From Phytophthora sp. 'mugwort' (Eukaryota; Oomycota; Peronosporomycetes; Peronosporales; Peronosporaceae), in contig JAUCEF010000016.1 of assembly GCA_033558025.1 (NCBI GenBank), positions 4,278,001 through 4,342,000 of the forward strand: 64,000 nt of DNA. The letters run 5' to 3'. Positions within the stretch are counted from its first letter, which is position 1; each line of letters begins with the position of its first letter. The translations under genes were made by a program, and so were the position numbers. The notes under the pieces were generated by a model. It had not been told where the DNA came from. It saw only the letters and a program-made list of their open reading frames with translations, and searched no databases. Positions 31,801 to 42,330 of the stretch are shown in pieces.

Positions 31801-32830
31801 TTCGTCATGCTACACGCATCAGACGCTCTGCGTCTTATCGCTGACGCTTGGCGTCGTAGCCTTCTCCCCGCTGACACTGTTTGCCTCCGGAGAGGTCTTA
31901 ACACTCACGTCAGCTGCGATTGCAGGTGCTTGCATCGTGTGCGTTTCACCCGAGACTGGTATGGCTTGACCGACAACCGTCGCAGAACTGCGAAGCTCGC
32001 AGTCTCCACCCCCTACATTATGTGCCACGTCACCCCATCTGTGAGCCCTCGGCCTTGATCGCCCGGTCCACGGCCTGCCACACCACGCATGACGTGTAGC
32101 GACAACTCGTCGTCGTGATGAGTGTCACTGTCGTGACCAATGTCACCACGACGTCGGTCACCCAGCGGATGCCTGCCGCTCCACGGGCATCCTGAGGCCC
32201 GCGGCCATGATGTCCCGGCATACTGCCGGCCACGCCACGCATGGCGTGTAACGACACACAGTCATCATGACGAGTGTCGCTGTCGTGACACATGTCACCT
32301 GTGTCACCCAGCGGGTTTACTGCCGCTCCAGTCATAGCCCACGAGCTCTGCTGGGACGTTTGTCCTCGACACCTTCAGTGTCTAATACAAGTTCGGATAC
32401 GCCGATATCCAGCACGTTGACCGACTCGATCCAGTGCCCGCGCCAAAAGCGCTTTTGCTTCCTAGCAGAGGTGGGTTCATGACTCACCAGAGCTCCACCA
32501 GGAGTAAAGCGCGTTGCGACCAAGGTCTTCGACCTCCAATCAATCCATGCTCATGGCATTCCAGCCATGCCATGCCCAGGATAAGGTCGTACCTCGAATC
32601 CAGGACCAGACAGTGTTTCACGCTATCGAAGTCGAGAAACTTCACGTCCAGGTTCACAGGAACCTTAGGCACCGCGACACGGTCTCCCGTCGCTAGGCGA
32701 ACAGTGACGATGTCACCCTTGCGCTCTCCGAGCGCCTCAGCGTACAACTGACTTACTTCCGTCGTGGAGCGTCGCGCAGTAGTTGCCCGACGCTCCGGAA
32801 TCGATTAAGATGATCCATGTCCTCTCCAGC
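28300..32830 (-). pseudogene. pol: Pol of element B with C-terminal chromodomain
   Basis: Minus strand, in order: protease box LIDSGASGNYC (about 32815-32775), a linker with a 152-bp tandem duplication, RT (about 31400-30590), RNase H (VVCDASGFAIGSALMQ near 30510), integrase zinc region and core (30156-29280), the C-terminal VFYVGLLKPYRNPARVSEED (28834), and a chromodomain fragment HYLVKWRGYHS (about 28370-28340). The RT catalytic box has TAG (30931-30933) in place of its first Tyr codon before FDDIFVHSR. Many other stops and frame changes exist. Confidence 0.82.
32065..32335. repeat. Tandem duplication of ~152 bp in the protease-RT linker of element B
   Basis: CACGCATGACGTGTAGCGAC at 32084 recurs as CACGCATGGCGTGTAACGAC at 32236, with matching flanks (GAGTGTCACTGTCGTGAC, then CACCCAGCGG and TGCCGCTCCA). 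The period of 152 is not a multiple of 3, so it shifts the pol frame. Confidence 0.8.
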
Positions 32831-32980
32831 CCTTCACCGACGCCTCGACGACGAGCAAGCCCGGCTTGCATACACGTTCCATGTTAGAGAGTACGACTCT
32901 CTCCGGGGGTGGGCCCTGTTGCCCTCCACCTCCATGAGGCTCAACAGAACTTAGTTCTTCCCTAGCAGGGCGTTTCGCGC

Positions 32981-34044
32981 CTACTGAGTGTCGCCGTTTT
33001 CCCGCGACGAGCCGATTGCTTGGCTCGATGCAGAGCGAAGGCTCGCAGGAGCTTGACGCGACCTGCGCGACGGGCAGGTTGCCTTCAAATGGGTGGTGCG
33101 TCGGCATATGAAGCACTGGAGAACACCTATACACTGCTCGGCAGCGTGAAGCTCAACTTCCTCATTTTCACTGTAGCTGAGGTCCATAGGAACCGGTCCG
33201 CGGGCGGAGTGGCGTTAGCAACGCCTCAGCCAAGTCGAGACGACTTAAAGTTGAACTCGGGGTTTAACTCCACTCCCACAGCCTCTTCAAAAGAGGAAGG
33301 GTGAGTGCGGAAGACTTCCGTCCTGGTACGCCAGTGCGGAGGCCCTCCATAAACACTGTCACAGTCACTGCCTCTGGCAGAGGATCGGCCGCCATACCGG
33401 CGATCAGAGTTCGCAACTCCTGGACGAAGTCACCAAATCCTTCTTCCCTTGCGGGTACACAGGAAGCGTGACCGTACGCGGTGCGCCTGGTTAGGCGGAG
33501 CGGCCACTCGCGAAAGCTCGAGTTTCAGCTCCTCCCAGCTAGGGAAGGCAGCGGCTACCGACGTGCCGCACCTGAGTGCCCATTCTCGCGCTCAGCCACC
33601 GAACGTCGAGACCGCTAGTACCACAGGCTGTTGCTCAGTACGGAGCATGGCCGATCCGTTCGCCATTTCGATCTCACGGGTCCACAACATGAGGTCCCCC
33701 TTTCTTTCCTGCAAAAGTCTTGACGCTCACAATGAGCGGTTTAGGTCGGGAGGACCCATCCTGCGCTGCAGTTGACGCCGTCGTTGTTGCAGACGCAGAC
33801 ATCCTCTGCTGGAGGTATCCTGCCCTGCAGTTGACGCCGTCGTTGTTGCAGACGCAGACATCTCTGCTGGAGGTGCTCCAACAGAGCATTCTCGTAGCTT
33901 GAGAACACTTCCAGACGCGCGTTCCCCGCGCCCGGTCCTTGCGAAGTAAGATGCGTTATGCCCTCAGGATCGAGCAAGGCATAAGCTTCTTCAGCGCGTC
34001 TTGCTGGCTCTGGGACTGGTTGGAAAACGCTGCCTGCTCCATCC
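32981..34044 (-). pseudogene. gag: Gag of element B
   Basis: Starts at the ATG at about 34044 (MEQAAFSNQSQSQQ). A Gln/Ser-rich start is followed by a capsid-like region broken by frameshifts and by a 59-bp tandem duplication at 33757-33874, and it ends with a zinc knuckle CFICRRTTHLKATC at about 33130-33085. Downstream is a Ser/Arg linker into the protease. Confidence 0.7.
33757..33874. repeat. 59-bp tandem duplication in gag of element B
   Basis: GCAGTTGACGCCGTCGTTGT begins at about 33769 and again at about 33828, with matching flanks CAGACGCAGACATC and CTGCTGGAGGT. The period of 59 disrupts the reading frame. Confidence 0.85.
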
Positions 34045-34078
34045 TCACCGAGGTATTGTCCTAAGACTCAGGTGCGGG

Positions 34079-34098
34079 ATTGACTACAAGTGCTACCA
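34079..34098 (-). promoter_or_regulatory. Primer-binding site of element B (candidate)
   Basis: On the minus strand the LTR ends in GCA at 34101, then two bases, then TGGTAGCACTTGTAGTCAAT. Elements D and E have the same block two bases after their LTR ends (TGATAGTACTTGTAGTCAAT and TGATAGCACTTGTAGTCA), which supports its role in priming minus-strand DNA synthesis. The tRNA is not identified. Confidence 0.6.
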
Positions 34099-34100
34099 GA

Positions 34101-34296
34101 TGCAGCGGGGCTGCGTAGCGTATCTCAAAGAGTCAGCATTCTAAACCTAGGCCAATACTCTCTTTAATGCTAAAACGGAACTGTTATATGTTTGCTATCT
34201 GCGGCAAAACCGCCTGTGCTGTAAATGTATGACTCTAACTATCTATCATAGTTAAACCTAGTCACAAGCCTATCGAGTGGCCCTGTGGCCAGTCCA
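34101..34296 (-). repeat. 5' LTR of element B (truncated)
   Basis: Matches the 3' LTR over 34198-34293. Its inner end is set by the primer-binding site at 34098, and its outer part is missing from 34296 onward, where unrelated pol sequence of element C starts. Confidence 0.7.
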
Positions 34297-36439
34297 ATAG
34301 CAGAGTCAACTGAGGTCAAACGGAGCTGGTAAGCTCGGCGGACATATCCAGCACCTCGGCTGGAATGACATATTCCGGTGTCCCAGTAGCTTTTGTGGCT
34401 GAGATCGGTTCGAGTGAACCTATTAACACAAGGGACGCTCCGACTATTACGATAACGAGAGATCCTGTCGGAGGTGGAGAAGTCAGGAAGAAGACAAGAA
34501 CCAACCAGCGGAGATATATCGCAACGGGCGGTGGAGTGAAGAAATTGATGTGAGTGATGAGTCTCTTGCAGACGACCCCGAAGAAGATTTGCGACTTCGC
34601 CTCATGGCAGCGATGGCGACGTTTGATGACCTGGCTGTAACGACTGTGAACGATGAAAGCACGGATAAAGCTGAGTTCGAACACTCAGCTAATGAGATCG
34701 ATCTGGAGGATTACGCTCGCGCGTTGGTTTTTCTGCCCTATTTGAGCGATTTGATGCTTACAGTTCTCGATTACACGGGGAGTACTGTGATGTGCTGTGA
34801 TCAAGCGTCACAGCACCAACAACAACAGCTGGTAAAGACACTTAAACACCATGAATGTATCATGATCATGAGTGGTAATGCGCTGCCACCGCCAGCCTAT
34901 GGCCCCATTTGCGATATCGACGTCCAAGGACATTATCTGATCAAACAACGAGCTCGGCGGACCCCCCTCAAGCATTTGAAGTAGTTGTACGAGCTCCTCA
35001 AGGGTCTATCGGAAGCCGGGCTATTGCTTCTCAGACAGTTTTTGGGCATCCCCGATTGTTATTGTACTTAAGAAGAATGGGGTGGACATCCGTCTGTGTA
35101 TCGATTACAAGATGGTCGACACAGTCACGGTGCTCATGGAATATGCCATGTCGTTAGTCAATGATCTACTGACGGAGCTGGAAAGCTACCTTTGGTTTGC
35201 CCCTGGATGCGGCTAGCGGATTTTGGGCTGTTATGATGACTCAACGGGCTAGGAGAATTTCAGCTTGCGCTGGGACATTTTAAGTGGCTTCGAATGCCTT
35301 TTGGCTTGAAGAACGCCCCAATGATCTACCAGCAGTTAATCAACAATGCCTTGTGCGGTTATGTACAACCTCGAGGTCGATGGGCTGCTTACGTCGAACG
35401 TGCCCCGCCAAGCTGAAGACGCAGCCGCAACTCAGCGCAACCAACACAGTGGGGAAGGAACTCAGCTAACTACGAAGCCGAGTTACCCGGCCAAGTTTGA
35501 AGCTGATCACCGAGCCTTAGCCGAGTCCGATTCGCTCCAGGAGTTGGTGGATGGACCAGATGGTGACTTATTCAGCAATGGAAAATCCGATGAATTCAAA
35601 CACATTCCGGTGTTCGAACGCCGGTCGTCGTGGACGATTCTGCTTTGGTGAGAAGACGCTAGATGAATATAACTGTTAGATCGATTACTGACCGGACTCG
35701 CCGAGCGTAGAATCAGCATCAGTTTCACTAAGAGCATTTTTGCGCAGCAGACAGGTAACTTCCTCTAATGGTATCTCGCCGAGTGGTATATTCGCCAATC
35801 CAAGGCAGTTGGCAGAAATAGCTGTTATCTTTCCCGAAATCAAAGAAGGGAATGCAAGCTTTTCTGGACGCACTGAATTACTATGGTTGGTTCATTCTGA
35901 ACCTAGCAGTATACGGAGCTGTCCTCTACCAGCTTAAGGATACTGACTTCACTTCGGAAAATGCCTGACTTCCGCTAAGTCAGATGTATGCATCATTGAA
36001 GGAAAGAGTCGTTCGAGCTCCAATACTCCGGCACTTTGATCTTTCAAAAGATGTCTACATTATGCTTGTCGCTAACGATTGGGCTTTGCGTTCTACCCTG
36101 ATGCAGCTTCATGATGATAAGTTGCACCCAGTTCGGTCCTCTGGCCGAGTCGTCAAGGACAGTGAAGTCAATTATCACCAGCTGAGAAGGAGCTATTAGC
36201 TTACTCCATTTTGTAGGCCTGGTATATACTTCTAGCAAGCATGACACTCAATGTGTTTACTCGCTTTTCTACTTTGGCGTGGGATTACCAAATCAAATCA
36301 CTCTACGGCCGGGCCACGAGCTTCGCGGTGTTATTATCGCTCTTTTACCTAGAAGTGAAGCGGGATGTCGGCTTCGCTCAGCTACTGCAAGCGTCTATCA
36401 CTCCCAACCTCGGCCTCGACGAGTTGCTCGCCCAGATTG

Positions 36440-36453
36440 CCCCCCCCCCCCCC
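36440..36453. repeat. 14-base C run
   Basis: Uninterrupted C homopolymer within the RNase H region of element C. A matching 14-base G run occurs at 43557-43570, and shorter G runs at 8828-8837 and 41563-41571. Such runs are prone to slippage and to assembly error, so frames across them are uncertain. Confidence 0.95.
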
Positions 36454-37283
36454 ATCGAAGATCTCGGCGGTAGTACCCTAGAACTATTGTATGCTCATTT
36501 GCCTCGAGACATTGAAGGTTGCATACTGTCTATCGACGGGTCTGCTAAGACTGAGAAGAATGGTGGGTATGGAACCTTCTCATTGATTCTGTGGCGCTTA
36601 CCAGCATGGAACATTGAGATCGCTGCGAGTGCGTCCCTCTCGTCCACCACGGTTATAGCTGAGTACACTGGCACGAATAACGGTGCAGCCGCGCCTTTAG
36701 ACCGTGGAGTAACCGATCTAGTAATCTGGGGACTCACGGATTGCAATCCAGCAATCCATGGAGGTGATTGCGTGTAAGAAGGAGAAGTTGCAAGTCTAGT
36801 TGGCGCGCTACAAGGAGATGACTGAGAAGCTAAAGTCAGTCCTCTATTTGCATGTATAAAACGCTGCTACAACGCAGAAGCTGACTCCGTCGCCACAAAA
36901 GCACTTGAGAGAACAAGGCCGGTCGTGTAGTACTCAGCGGAGAACGAAAAGCTGAGTTGATGCTGAATCGGATTTCTGAAGAACTATTGTGCTTTTCCGG
37001 ACTTATGGTCAATATGACTTCAAAAGGTAGGTCCTTCGTAAGCGTATTTAGGGTTAAACGTATGATTTGTCGAGGCACTGGTGCAGAATTAAGGGGGTTT
37101 GCCTTTCTTACGTCCAGTGACTGTTGGGGAAGCAAATCCAAATTTGGACTAAGTACCACCATTTAAGGAATATAGGACCGAATGGCCACAATTCATCGGC
37201 CATTCGGGCGTCCGAAAGCAGATCAGGATTAAAATGGCCTATGTGTCAGGCGAGGATAGGGGTAAGTTTAGACATAGGCACCT

Positions 37284-38099
37284 ACCGTCTTACCCCGCAC
37301 AGAGCGCCTAGGCGTACTAATAAAAAAAAAAATCGACGTCTTTGAAGCAAAATTAAAACCTCGATTACAACGCATAGCAAAATACGAGGACATTCACCGA
37401 AGGATGGGCCCAAAACTGATGCACTCTAAACCAGTCATTATTCATTGCCTCCCGTAAATAGTTACAATGGGCCAGCTGCTCTCTAGCCATTCTACTATCA
37501 ATCAACATTACTTGTGATGGGCTGCTCATTTTTCAAAAGCACCGTAAAAAAGTTTGGACCTTAAGAAAAAATAGTGTTAGTTTCTGATTATCTTATTAAT
37601 TGAAATTCACAAGCTTTAACATACTTTTTTGTGCGGAGCATTAACGAGTTTTTGACTCGCGACAACCCTCTTCCCATACTGGTAACCAGACGATTCACAA
37701 TAACTCGCTCGAGTTAATGTGAATCAGCGCGAGTTAATGTGAATCAACCAGATGATTCACAATAACTCGCACAAGTTAATGTGATCAGAGCGAGTTAAAA
37801 TATCGTGTTGTAAACGGACAAGCGCCACTGGCTCACGTGTTTGTGTGTCGAAACGAAGTGTATTCAACGTTAATGTCAACCAAGTAGTTTGCAGCAGCAG
37901 GCAGTTGAGCAGGAGGTCGTGCAACTAGTCCGCCTCTACCGAATCGATACCTGTTGCTAGCAGCTCCCCCGTTCTTCTAAGTTGTGGGATTTGTTCGTAG
38001 TACAACGCCTAAGCACTCAAAACGACTAAAACGTTCAATGGGCGCTTTATTTTATTAGTACGCCTAGGCGCTTTGTCTTTTTTTGCGGGGTAAGACGGT
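37284..38099. mobile_element. Non-autonomous DNA element with ~40-bp terminal inverted repeats
   Basis: 816 bp with ends that start ACCGTCTTACCCCGCA on both sides, continuing to AGCGCCTAGGCGTACTAATA; the right copy has 9 extra bases in the middle. No transposase ORF. It separates the RNase H part of element C from its integrase. The flanks (CCT on the left, TAG on the right) give no clean target duplication. The interior contains a palindrome cluster at 37692-37785. The superfamily is not determined. Confidence 0.8.
37692..37785. repeat. Cluster of palindromes built from ACTCG/CGAGT half-sites
   Basis: GATTCACAATAACTCG at 37692 pairs with CGAGTTAATGTGAATC at 37710-37725, with 15 of 16 pairs matching. 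The right half repeats at 37730-37745, and a second, weaker palindrome covers 37754-37785. A further CGAGTTAA is at 37791. All lie inside the TIR element. Confidence 0.85.
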
Positions 38100-39244
38100 T
38101 AGGAAGGCTTACGTAAGACCCCTCCTCCTACATAGGATCCTAAAAAGGAGGGCATTTTGGCAGAAAGGCACAATATATACGAAGCGTCAAGAGGAAAACA
38201 ACGAGGATAATAGTCGGATGGCAGGAATGACCAGAACGCAAACCCGGCGAGTTCACTTCGATGATAAAACCACGCTGAATCCAGCGGAAGAACCAGCCAG
38301 GCCGACTGGACGAATAACAGAAGTCAGCTGGAGACGACACAGCCCTCGCACAGGCCTGGAGGTTGTTGGAGCTGAGTTTGAGTCACCAGAGCCGAGCTCA
38401 TTAATGAGCCGAGTAGAAGGAGCAACTCAAACACCAGTTGAGGAGAATTGCGTGCCCAATCCAGCCGATATTGATCCAGTAGTGGTGCAAGCGGAACAGC
38501 GGCGATGCATATCAGGGGCCCAAGGCGAATAATTAAGTCGGCTGACATGAAGGCGTTACTTCGAGGAGAGCTCGATGGGCTCACCCACCGTCGTACTCAG
38601 CGAGCAAGCAAAACGCTGACAACTTCGTACTCAGTCAGGATGGCCTGTTGTACTACCAAGGTCAGAGGCGAGCAGTTGAGTCCGATGATGGAGACCTCAA
38701 GGTGAGACTGGTGATACCAACAACGATACTTGACGAATTCCTCCACAACGGCCACAACTCGATCGAAGGAGGTCAGAAAGGTATAATACGGACCTTTATT
38801 GGGTGAAAGCTGAGTTCTATTGGGTGGGGTAATATGCTGATGTACTCAAACATGTCCACGCACGTGAAACTGCAGCACGAGCAACAGCAAGCACCAACTA
38901 AGTGGCAATTCACCTGGCAATGTTGTATCCGAACACCCGTTCCAGCTAGTATCAATGGATTTCATGATTCCGTTACCGAAGACTCAGCGGGGTAACACAG
39001 GGCTATGCTTTTTCAAAATCAGTTCACGGGGAACCTGATAGCAGAAACTATATGTGACACGGGAGCATTAGTTGTAGCGGCGAGGGTCTTTGAAGAATAT
39101 GTGTTCCGGAAATTCGGTGCTCCGTCGTTAATTCGTCGCGATAGAGACCCCGGCTTTATAAGCGACGTTTCCGGGTGTTCGCTGAGTTGATGTAGTCGCG
39201 GTCAAGAACAACGCAGAGTTACCGACCTCAAGCTAACGGCCAAA

Positions 39245-41185
39245 GAACGCTCATCCAAGAAAATAGAACTCCATTTCAGTTGTGAGAAACTTTGCGATAT
39301 GGAAGCAGTCAAGCAAAGCCTCCGTGCCATCCTAACATGCCAGCGAACTGATGAGCTGCTCTACTGAGTATCAAGCACTGAGATAAATGCAAATGTAGAT
39401 TGTTGCAAGGAGATCACTCAACCATCTCGCCGATAGCTACATCTCTGCAAAGTCGCTGAGTCGTGCCAACAGCAAGACTGACATTGTCTGCAATATCACC
39501 CCGTAAGCGGGTTGTCGGAGAGATCGGTGTCGTCCGAGGGCGAGAAGATGTCCGCGCACGGGGTAGGCAAGGATGTGGCCTCCAAACTACGGCGAGCTCG
39601 ACGACGAGCAAAAGTGCCACCAGCACACGCTTCACGGAGTGTGCCCCTAGAGGTGCGTGCACAGCCTACGGCGCGCTCGCGATGGACCGCAAACAGCGTG
39701 TTGATGCGGTTTCGGTGATTCCGTGGTAACGACGCTGGATCTCGTTGCGCTCAGCCCGGATGCTCTCTCCGATCTCGCGCAGGCGCTGTAAGTAGCGAGT
39801 GTAGTCTTCGCCATCTCCACGAGGAAGAGGGTTAGCGCCAATGTGAAAGTTTGTAAGCGCCACACATGCTTGGAAGTAGGTGTCGTAACTGTCCTCCTCC
39901 CATCGATACTTATCTGCGCAGATTGCCCACAACATGCAGAGACGCCCAAAGTAGATTTCAACCAGAATGCGGTCGTAAGCAATGCGCTTATTAATAGCAA
40001 CCTGCTCCAAGGTGAGCGACTGCGGTGGGGCGCGCTGTAAGGGCGTGACCGGGCAAAAGTGCCGAGACAGCCCTTGATATCCTTTGTCAGTAAGGACGGC
40101 CCAACTCATTGGATATCCGAACTTCATCCTCAATATCTCTGTCCTCCTCGGCCTTGCGGATAGCTTGCGTGTGAAACGCATCGTTGTTTCGGAAGATTTG
40201 GATGTCTGCTTCATTACCAGGGTAGTGCCGCGTTCAGCTCACAGCTTGACCATTGGTAAAACCGACACTTCCACCTTGTAGCCGTGAAGGTGGTGCTTCC
40301 GACTGTAGTAAAGCCCCCCTTTGTTGTATACACCCGGCCGGCGTGTTTGTGTGAAGAAGGGTACGCCGGATGCGTAGCGGGCGTACGGAAAGTTCACGAA
40401 GGCCTGCCCACTGGGCACCAGCTTCTTCATGGAGTACTTCTCGAGCGCAGAGGCGACCAAACGCTCGTACAAGAAGGGGGGATACAACGGCAGCGAGCTT
40501 GGCTACCATTTTCTGGAAGATGGGGCCTTCACGCGAAACACCGCTGCGACGATGTCCTACTTACCGCAGTTCTTCAGCACGGACAAGAACATGAAGAGCA
40601 CGTCCTTGCCGCTGTAGGAGCACTTCTTGCCCCGCCCCGTGTTCCAGTTGATGGCCACATGGCCGCGTACCAGCGTCCACAGCCGCTCGAACTTCGCCGG
40701 ACCGAAGTTGGTCATCGTTAGCACGCTGTCGGTGTCCGAATTCAGATACGAGTGGTAGACAGGGGCAGGCGTGTCTGTCTCGTCGTCGGAATCGTCTCGC
40801 TGTATGAGCTGCACTGCAGCTCTATCGGAGATGTGAACATCGTTTAATTCGGTGCGGCGTGGCGAGGCTCTGCGGAACGTGCTCGGGGCGATGGTGGGCG
40901 CCGCGGGGGTGCGGCTTCTGGCGGATTGAGATTCAACCATGGTGACTTCTTGGGGGCTGGGTGAATTTGGAAACGAGCGGTTCAATAGCATTTGCACTGG
41001 TCATCGCCCCCTCACTTCAGCAACACCAAAAACGTCGGGCACTGGATCTCCCTCCATCTTCAGCCAACGTCTGGTTTACTCATCAAAGTATCATGAATGG
41101 TGTAGGAGCAACATCATACACCGTAGGACCGCGTGGGCCTTTGAGGTAGATTGAATCTGGAAAACAAACATCAAACTGACTCGGA
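39245..41185 (-). mobile_element. PIF/Harbinger-like transposon inserted in element C
   Basis: Element C's integrase reads PQANGQ up to about 39245 and resumes at 41186 with the next conserved block, so the DNA between is an insertion. It contains a minus-strand DDE_4 transposase. Terminal repeats and the 3-bp target duplication were not resolved, so the edges are approximate; part of 39245-39400 could still be element C. Confidence 0.65.
39666..40997 (-). pseudogene. Harbinger-like (DDE_4) transposase
   Basis: Minus strand from 40997. The N-terminal helical part is LVRGHVAINWNTGRG followed by KDVLFMFLSVLKNCGK, then a stop at 40557-40559 before DIVAAVF. The core follows with a frame change: ARYASGVPFFTQ, then YYSRKHHLHGYKVEVSVLP (about 40300-40245). 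The next ORF (40214-39666) contains WAVLTDKGYQGL (second catalytic Asp region) and NKRIAYDRILVEIYFGRL (the helix with the last acidic residue), then ALTNFHI. The order fits HARBI1-type transposases. At least one stop and one frameshift inactivate it. Confidence 0.8.
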
Positions 41186-42330
41186 GTTCTAATGATTCAA
41201 ACTATCCGCGTATATGTAGAAGATCCACGGCAAGCCAACTGGGACGACATAGCCGAAAGAATGGTCCATGCCATAAACAACTCACGCGATCCAACTCAAC
41301 GTGAAAAACACTTATACTCTGTGCATGGTTGGGACGCTCAGTCAAAGCTCAAAGCGATGATATCAACTATCAAAGCCGACTCAGTCAACTCAGCTGATGC
41401 TGTTCAATGGCGTAGGGAAACCAACCGGCCACGGGAAATCGCGTTACGACTCGCTAAGGAATACCAGATGGCGGAGAAGGCTCGGCGAGACGAAGAACGT
41501 AACTCACGTTTTGGTAAAAGAGAACGCAAAGTCATCACGAATTCAGCTAGTTCATCCAAATTGGGGGGGGGAACGTGCTAGCCGGGTCGGCTGAGAACCA
41601 GAAGTCCTTGTTCAACGAAGGATACCACGTTGGGCTGTTCATGGAACATGCTAAGGCGGGTTCGAAGAAGAAGCGGGCTCATAGATGGCATGGACCGTTC
41701 TGAGTGAAGAAGAAGGTCGAAAAAATTGCGTACGAGCTGGAGCTTCCTGACAAGAGTGGTTATCGGTTTTATCCAGTAGTACATGTATCTCGGCTGGAGG
41801 CAGTGACTGATTCAGGGTGAAAACCAACTGTTCAGCTTGTGGACGAACTCAGCGAAGACCAACGTTTCGTTTTAGATGAAGAACTCCTTCCAGAAGATAG
41901 CTGTGAAGCTGACGAGATTGTCGGCAAATATGAAGTAGAGAAGTGATCCTAGATGACGATATGCAGTTAACAACTACCACCGACAGACTCAGCGGTTGTT
42001 CAAGGTCAAATAGGTCGGCTACGACGAACCAACTTGGGAACCACTCACGAATCTGTCATGCGGAGGGTTATTGTTTGATTACTTACAGCAGAAAAAGACG
42101 AGAGCATCGTCTGAAGATGGTGCAAGTGGCAGGCGAAAACTAGCACTACAATGCCACATGTTAACCACCACCGGGTGACTGGAATTCAGGCCTGGTAAAA
42201 TGAAAAAAAAATCTACTGTAACCGTTATAGGATTGTATATGAATGAAATGAAGCGTGGAGACTCAGCTGAGACGCTATAACTACTACTCGAAAAACCAAC
42301 TAAGCTAAGGCGATTGGAAATACTAAGTGA

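Larger units (their letters stand above)
26768..34296 (-). mobile_element. Ty3/Gypsy chromovirus-like element B
   Basis: Minus-strand element of about 7.5 kb with two truncated LTRs sharing ~97 bp, a primer-binding site, gag, protease, RT, RNase H, integrase and chromodomain, in that order. An opposite-strand ORF region lies between the chromodomain and the 3' LTR. Frames are broken repeatedly. The right LTR is cut at 34296, where element C begins. Confidence 0.85.
34310..42145 (+). mobile_element. Ty3/Gypsy element C, 5'-truncated, with two transposon insertions
   Basis: Plus-strand pol remnant running to a C-terminal chromodomain. It is interrupted by a TIR element (37284-38099) and by a Harbinger-like transposon (about 39245-41185). 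The 5' LTR and gag are missing where it meets element B. A fragment of an LTR end at 44571-44636 lies downstream, but it belongs to the E-type LTR and may not be its own. Confidence 0.8.
34322..42145 (+). pseudogene. pol: Pol of element C: RT, RNase H, second RNase H, integrase, chromodomain
   Basis: Pieces in order: a pre-RT region (34550-34984, with YGPICDIDVQGH before RT); RT (KKNGVDIRLCIDYK near 35070, FKWLRMPFGLKNAPMIYQQL near 35280) lacking the YxDD part; a connection and RNase H (35990-36240); and a second RNase H-like domain (36510-36910) reading CILSIDGSAKTEKNGGYG, then an AEYTGTNNGA motif, a degenerate V-x-GDS, and YNAEADSVATKAL. The HHCC zinc region is at about 38730-38890. The integrase core is split (39000-39190, then resumes 41192 with TIRVYVEDPRQANWDDIAERM). 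The chromodomain is near 41985-42100 (YDEPTWEPLTNLSCGG). An archaeal-type extra RNase H is known in some oomycete and plant Gypsy elements. Confidence 0.78.
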
